Assembly: GCA_965238215.1 (NCBI GenBank)
Contig: OZ250180.1
Coordinates: 2,542,001-2,606,000, forward strand
Source: JAPULR01 sp965238215
Lineage (GTDB): Bacteria > Chloroflexota > Dehalococcoidia > Lucifugimonadales > GCA-2712585
Length of the DNA stretch: 64,000 nucleotides
Direction: 5' to 3'
Shown here: in pieces, positions 61,676 to 64,000 of the stretch
Layout of the letters: each line of letters starts with the position of its first letter
How positions within the stretch are numbered: the first letter of the stretch is position 1
Notes under the pieces: model-generated
Databases searched by the model: none
Told to the model about the DNA's origin: nothing
The model's input: the letters and a program-made list of their open reading frames with translations, nothing else
Program-made: the position numbers and the translations under genes

Positions 61676-63377
61676 CTTTGAAGATATCAGGTCCCAGGGT
61701 CTGGAGCGCTGGCGAGCGCTTACCCAAGGGACCCGGCCCTGGATTAGAATAGGGACCGCCCTTTGCGGCAAGGCCGCCGGCGCCGACGAGGTGATCGCCT
61801 CCCTCGTAGAGCGGCTGGACCAGCAGAATGTCAACGCCATGGTCAGCGAGGTAGGCTGTCTGGGCCCCTGCTTCGCCGAACCTCTGGTGGATGTTTCGAT
61901 GCCCGACGGCTCCCGAGTGGTCTACCGCAACGTAACGCCGGATCTAGCCGCCCGCATCGTCGATACCCACCTCTTAGACGGACAACCCCTGGCCGACGCA
62001 GTCCTGGGTTCCGTCGGTGCCCCCTCACCAGACGGCATACCGCCACTGTGGGAACACCCCATGATGAAGCCTCAGCGTCGGATTGCTCTTCGTAACGCCG
62101 GTCAGGTGGACCCGATGGACATCCACCAGTACGTGGCAAACGACGGCTACGCCGCCCTCCACCGGGCGTTGACCGAGATGACGCCGGACGAGGTTCGGCA
62201 GGCCGTCAGCGACTCCGGTCTTCGAGGTCGGGGAGGCGCCGCATTTCCCACGGCAACGAAGTGGAACTTTCTAGCCGGAGCCAGAAGCCCCATCAAGTAT
62301 ATCCTGGTCAACTGCGAGGAGGGCGACCCAGGAGCCTTCAACGACAAAGGGATCCTGGAAAGCGACCCCCATAGCCTTGTAGAAGGTGTGATCCTTGCAG
62401 GCTACGCCACCGGCGCAACCATGGGCTACGTGTTCATCCGTCATGGCCACGACGGTCCCATCGACCGCACGTGGCGGGCAATAGAGCAGGCGAGGCAGTT
62501 GGGGATCCTTGGCCGCAACATCTTCGGCTCCAACTTCTGCTTTGACATGGAAGTCTCGCTGACGGGGGATTCCTACGTGGCTGGCGAGGAAACCGCCCTC
62601 ATGGAATCCATAGAAGGGAAGAGGGCCATGCCCCGCTTTCGCCCGCCCTTCCCGGCGCAGATTGGACTATTCGGCAAGCCCAGCAACATCAACAACGTGA
62701 AGACCCTTGCCTACGTGCCTCAGATAGTTCTTAACGGCGGCCAATGGTTCGCTGGCATCGGCCAGGACCGCAGCACCGGCACGGCCATTCTCTGCCTATC
62801 CGGAGACCTGGCCTACACCGGCATGGCTGAGGTCCCCATGGGGATGACTCTTCGGGAAGTGGTGGAACAGGTTGGCGGAGGAGTTCCCAACGGCAAAGAC
62901 TTGAAGCTGCTCCAGACGGGCGGGCCCCTTGGCGGAGTTCTTAGCGCCGTTGACTTGGACATTCCCTTGGACTTCGACGCCATGTCGAAGGCAGGGGCCA
63001 TCCTGGGTTCCGGCGGCCTAATAGCCGCCAGCGAGGACGCCTGCGTGGTGGACCTCACCCGCGCCCTCATCGCGTTCTGCCAGTATGAGTCCTGCGGCAA
63101 GTGCTTCCCCTGCAAAACAGGTATGACCCACCTGCTGGAAGTTCTGGAGCGCATCTGCCGGCTGGAGAGCACACCCCAAGACCTGGCCCTCATGGGACGG
63201 GTAGGCCGGAGCATGCAGGCCGGGTCCCTGTGCGGTCACGGACAGCTGGGATTCAACCCGGTGTCGTCGGCGGTGCGATACTTCCGGGAGGAATTCGACG
63301 AGCATTTGACAGAGAAAACATGCCCCACGGGGACCTGCCCAGGTCCCTGGCATTCCCCCACACGGTTACGGAGGTAG
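61665..63377 (+). CDS. nuoF: NuoF/HndC/FdsB-like NADH-FMN subunit
   Basis: This 570-residue protein starts with GTG at 61665 (GAGGAGG upstream). Residues 30-115 are an extra thioredoxin-like 2Fe-2S domain (IRIGTALCGKAAGADEV, VGCLGPCFAEPLV) as in HndC, HoxF and FdsB, not classical NuoF. The FMN/NADH core follows with LRGRGGAAFPTATKWNF, VNCEEGDPGAFNDK and SYVAGEETALMESIEG. The N3 cluster is CGKCFPCKTG followed by SLCGHGQ. It oxidises NADH, or reduces NAD in formate dehydrogenases and hydrogenases. Confidence 0.92.
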   Translation: MPPSFEDIRSQGLERWRALTQGTRPWIRIGTALCGKAAGADEVIASLVERLDQQNVNAMVSEVGCLGPCFAEPLVDVSMPDGSRVVYRNVTPDLAARIVDTHLLDGQPLADAVLGSVGAPSPDGIPPLWEHPMMKPQRRIALRNAGQVDPMDIHQYVANDGYAALHRALTEMTPDEVRQAVSDSGLRGRGGAAFPTATKWNFLAGARSPIKYILVNCEEGDPGAFNDKGILESDPHSLVEGVILAGYATGATMGYVFIRHGHDGPIDRTWRAIEQARQLGILGRNIFGSNFCFDMEVSLTGDSYVAGEETALMESIEGKRAMPRFRPPFPAQIGLFGKPSNINNVKTLAYVPQIVLNGGQWFAGIGQDRSTGTAILCLSGDLAYTGMAEVPMGMTLREVVEQVGGGVPNGKDLKLLQTGGPLGGVLSAVDLDIPLDFDAMSKAGAILGSGGLIAASEDACVVDLTRALIAFCQYESCGKCFPCKTGMTHLLEVLERICRLESTPQDLALMGRVGRSMQAGSLCGHGQLGFNPVSSAVRYFREEFDEHLTEKTCPTGTCPGPWHSPTRLRR

Positions 63378-63381
63378 CCTC

Positions 63382-64000
63382 ATGGCTGAAGACCGTATAA
63401 CCATCACCATCGACGGCGTTAAGGTCAAGGCGCGCCGCGATCAGACCGTGCTGGAGGCCGCCATAGAGGCGGGCATCTACATCCCCTACCTCTGCTATCA
63501 CCCCGGCATGAAGCCCTTCGCCGCCTGCCGCATGTGCGTCGTGGAGGTTGAGAACGGACGGGGCTACCCGGCGTCATGCACTCTTCCCGTCGCCGAAGGC
63601 ATGGAGGTGCGGAATTCCTCCAGCCAGGTCCACGAGCTACGCAGAAACGTCATGGAACTGCTCATTGCCGACCACCCCCACGGATGCTTGACCTGCCACC
63701 GGGTGGACTTGTGCGGCCCCAACGACATTTGCCTGCGGCACGTGTCCGTCAACGACCGGTGCGTCACCTGCCCCAAGAACGAGCGGTGCGAGCTTAAAGA
63801 TACGGTGCGTTACCTGGGCATGGAGATGGAGTCGCCCCTGGAGTACAAGTACCGTGACCTACCCGTGGAGACGGGAGATCCTTTCTACGATCGGGACTAC
63901 AACCTTTGCATCGTGTGCGGACGCTGCGTACGCGTCTGCGAGGAGGTACGCGGAGACAACGCCATCACCTTTACCGAGCGAGCCGGCCAGGCGCTGGTAG
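63382..64000 (+). CDS. NuoG/FdhA-type iron-sulfur/molybdopterin subunit, 5' part
   Basis: ATG at 63382, 5 bp after nuoF, with GGAGG upstream. The visible 206 residues hold a 2Fe-2S ferredoxin domain (IPYLCYHPGMKPFAACRMC, then SCTLPV). The His/Cys 4Fe-4S motif HPHGCLTCHRVDLC follows, then an additional CVTCPKNERC and YNLCIVCGRCVRVCEEVRG. This is the shared N-terminus of NuoG and of the catalytic subunits of NAD-linked formate dehydrogenases and Fe-hydrogenases. The rest is outside the window, so complex I versus formate dehydrogenase is undecided. Confidence 0.9.
   Translation, partial: MAEDRITITIDGVKVKARRDQTVLEAAIEAGIYIPYLCYHPGMKPFAACRMCVVEVENGRGYPASCTLPVAEGMEVRNSSSQVHELRRNVMELLIADHPHGCLTCHRVDLCGPNDICLRHVSVNDRCVTCPKNERCELKDTVRYLGMEMESPLEYKYRDLPVETGDPFYDRDYNLCIVCGRCVRVCEEVRGDNAITFTERAGQALV

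Overview
The window is a GC-rich (about 60% by eye) bacterial chromosome segment. Its gene content points to an uncultured Chloroflexota/Dehalococcoidia of the SAR202 type. The indicators are several CaiB/BaiF CoA-transferases, a luciferase-like flavin monooxygenase, peptide-type lipoprotein binding proteins with long Ala/Pro/Thr linkers, and a neighbouring DUF2298 plus Agl23/TIGR03663 membrane pair. The taxonomy is inferred from content only; there is no rRNA gene here, and I saw no tRNA gene.

Layout. 1-3.2 kb: two decaying genes on the minus strand (DUF2236 oxygenase-like and MMPL/RND transporter). 3.4-7.1 kb: an AT-richer defence/toxin island with an ABC-type AAA ATPase plus PIN nuclease, BrnT/BrnA, a chimeric KAP-BrnA remnant, and VapBC. 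7.3-9.2 kb: a zinc-ribbon membrane protein, a structured RNA unit with its own promoter and terminator, and an alpha/beta hydrolase. 9.2-15.4 kb: intergenic repeats with a MITE, a CaiB enzyme, an HpcH/HpaI aldolase, and four tandem copies of a two-gene cassette (small partner protein plus retropepsin-like protease), most of them partly broken. 15.4-21.4 kb: an M20 peptidase homologue, an ABM-fold monooxygenase, a coiled-coil membrane protein and a double-length ABC exporter. 21.4-24 kb: repeat-rich DNA with a second MITE and a tandem duplication of a DUF1761 gene. 24-30 kb: LLM monooxygenase, EthD-like protein, cytochrome c lipoprotein, class III aminotransferase, and a DNA methyltransferase fused to an Mrr-like nuclease domain. 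30-37.3 kb: a minus-strand catabolic block (MaoC-like dehydratase, double CaiB, single CaiB, Ldh2-type dehydrogenase, M24 peptidase). 37.4-43.2 kb: two paralogous family-5 substrate-binding lipoproteins separated by an IS1182-family element. 43.2-50 kb: amidohydrolase, epimerase, beta-lactamase-fold hydrolase, nitroreductase, RraA-like protein, Gfo/Idh/MocA oxidoreductase, MDR dehydrogenase. 50-61 kb: tRNA nucleotidyltransferase, then a housekeeping run starting with a DsbA-family gene that carries an in-frame TGA, followed by rnc, ftsY, DUF2298, Agl23, UPF0104 and a FAD amine-oxidase-like protein. 61-64 kb: nuoE, nuoF and the start of a nuoG/fdhA-like gene.

The most striking observation is the DsbA-family gene at 51382. 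Its TGA sits exactly at the active-site cysteine. The TGA is followed at the right distance by a stem-loop with a GGTCTG apical loop, like the bacterial SECIS of E. coli fdhF. I read it as a selenoprotein in an operon with rnc and ftsY. Other notable items are a 32-bp near-perfect hairpin in an autonomous intergenic transcript at about 7.96-8.23 kb, the retropepsin cassette array, and an IS that separates a promoter from its ribosome binding site.
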